DNA of 64,000 nt. Source: Tipula vernalis (taxonomy: Eukaryota; Arthropoda; Insecta; Diptera; Tipulidae). The notes beneath the pieces were generated by a model that saw nothing but the letters and a program-made list of their open reading frames with translations, was not told the origin of the DNA and made no database searches. The translations under genes and the position numbers were made by a program. The stretch is from contig OY282560.1 in assembly GCA_958295665.1 (NCBI GenBank), positions 54,312,333 to 54,376,332 of the forward strand, written 5' to 3'. Numbering within the stretch: the stretch's first letter is position 1; the number at the start of each line of letters is the position of its first letter. Shown piece after piece: positions 63,132 to 64,000 of the stretch.

Positions 63132-64000
63132 AGCAATTACAAATCCCGAAACCTATTGATAGAGGTATCAACCATTGAAATCGAAGCATTTTAGATTTTT
63201 GCCGCACAAAAACTTGTGGGCTATAGCACAGTTAATTTTCAATAAAATTGAATTTTCTAAGAAATGTTTAGAAATAATCGAGCAATCAAAATGAAAATTG
63301 TCACAGCAATTACAAATCCCGAAACCTATTGATAGAGGTATCAACCATTGAAATCGAAGCATTTTAGATTTTTGCCGCACAAAAACTTGTGGGCTATAGC
63401 ACAGTTGATTTTCAATAAAATTGAATTTTCTAAGAAATGTTTAGAAATAATCGAGCAATCAAAATGAAAATTGTCACAGCAATTACAAATCCCGAAACCT
63501 ATTGTTAGAGGTATCAACCATCGAAATCGAAGCATTTTAGATTTTTGCCGCACAAAAACTTGTGGGCTATAGCACAGTTGATTTTCAATAAAATTGAATT
63601 TTCTAAGAAATGTTTAGAAATAATCGAGCAATCAAAATGAAAATTGTCACAGCAATTACAAATCCCGAAACCTATTGATAGAGGTATCAACCATCGAAAT
63701 CGAAGCATTTTAGATTTTTGCCGCACAAAAACTTGTGGGCTATAGCACAGTTGATTTTCAATAAAATTGAATTTTCTAAGAAATGTTTAGAAATAATCGA
63801 GCAATCAAAATGAAAATTGTCACAGCAATTACAAATCCCGAAACCTATTGATAGAGGTATCAACCATTGAAATCGAAGCATTTTAGATTTTTGCCGCACA
63901 AAAACTTGTGGGCTATAGCACAGTTGATTTTCAATAAAATTGAATTTTCTAAGAAATGTTTAGAAATAATCGAGCAATCAAAATGAAAATTGTCACAGCA

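Larger units (their letters stand above)
1..64000 (+). repeat. Uninterrupted 172/173-bp satellite DNA array
   Basis: The whole window is a head-to-tail tandem array of about 371 copies of one AT-rich unit, all in the same orientation. Unit starts can be followed by the motif agcaatta at 1, 173, 346 and so on to 63997, where the last unit is cut by the window edge. Any two monomers usually differ at only a few positions plus one common one-base indel. No unique DNA, gene, transposable element or inversion interrupts the array. Such arrays are typical of eukaryotic heterochromatin, often around centromeres; that location is inference. The family is not one I recognise. Strand is given only to fix the orientation in which the unit is described. 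Confidence 0.98.
24139..64000 (+). repeat. Array domain C (about 231 monomers, young nested HORs)
   Basis: From here on I saw no catcgta monomer. The common types are aatccc/cattgaaatcga/gccgcacaaaa, aatccc/catcgaaatcga/gccgcacaaaa and ggtccc/catcgaaatcgg/gccgctaaaa. A recurrent ggtccc type carries ttttagccgct. The array is built of nested repeats of 2, 3, 5, 10, 13 and more monomers, some listed separately. Their copies differ by very few bases, which suggests recent amplification. No interruption was found. Confidence 0.85.

Noticed and set aside
60..63899. More than two hundred minus-strand open frames of 60-80 residues, cysteine-containing and nearly identical, as a secreted-peptide gene family
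   Set aside because: They recur at every one or two monomers, overlap their neighbours by about 39 bases in another frame, and start and stop at the same points of the repeat read in two frames. Variation follows sub-family structure without any bias that would suggest protein constraint. No unit has a promoter or ribosome-binding context distinct from the rest. They are by-products of a stop-poor repeat.
1..64000. CRISPR array
   Set aside because: There are no spacers. The whole 172/173-bp unit is repeated without unique sequence between copies.
1..64000. CENP-B box in the monomer
   Set aside because: I compared both strands of the reference monomer with the pattern TTCGNNNNANNCGGG. The candidates around cccgaaacc and catcgaaatcgg do not fit the required positions.
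1..64000. Alpha satellite, because of the similar unit length (171 bp) and HOR organisation
   Set aside because: The monomer sequence does not resemble alpha satellite as I know it. The similar length probably reflects the common 150-180 bp range of satellites.

Overview
The window is one uninterrupted block of satellite DNA. A 172/173-bp AT-rich unit (about 33% G+C in the first monomer) repeats head-to-tail in the same orientation from base 1 to base 64000. Walking the unit start (the agcaatta motif) through the window gives about 371 complete monomers: roughly 91 in 1-15679, 49 in 15680-24138 and 231 in 24139-63996. I found no protein-coding gene, RNA gene, transposon, CRISPR array or unique sequence. 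A gene-free tandem array of this size with higher-order structure points to eukaryotic heterochromatin, such as a centromeric, pericentromeric or subtelomeric block. I do not recognise the satellite family, so I do not name a species or clade.

The monomers fall into two length classes set by one base after the gccgc motif: gccgctaaaaac (172 bp) and gccgcacaaaaac, gccgcccaaaaac or gccgctcaaaaac (173 bp). Further linked variants separate sub-families: ggtccc or aatccc near the unit start; catcgaaatcgg, catcgaaatcga, cattgaaatcga, catcgta(a/g)tcgg or catcaaaatcgg; gttgatttt, gttaatttt or gtttatttt; and gaattttc or gaatattc.

These variants divide the window into three domains. Domain A (1-15679) is mostly 172-bp ggtccc monomers and carries a long higher-order repeat (HOR) that recurs every 15, 17 or 19 monomers. 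Domain B (15680-24138) is a transition zone in which catcgta monomers and the first cattg monomers coexist; it holds three copies of a distinctive 3-4-monomer block. Domain C (24139-64000) has no catcgta monomers that I could find, is rich in aatccc and cattg monomers, and is built from nested younger HORs: 862-bp pentamers, a 1726-bp decamer, 346-bp dimers, 517-bp trimers, a 13-monomer repeat and kilobase-scale duplications that differ by exactly one monomer.

Nothing here works as a set of genes. The many 60-70-residue open frames are by-products of the repeat. The biology of the window is its evolution: unequal crossover, slippage, homogenisation, possible CpG decay, and a chain of short inverted repeats within each monomer.
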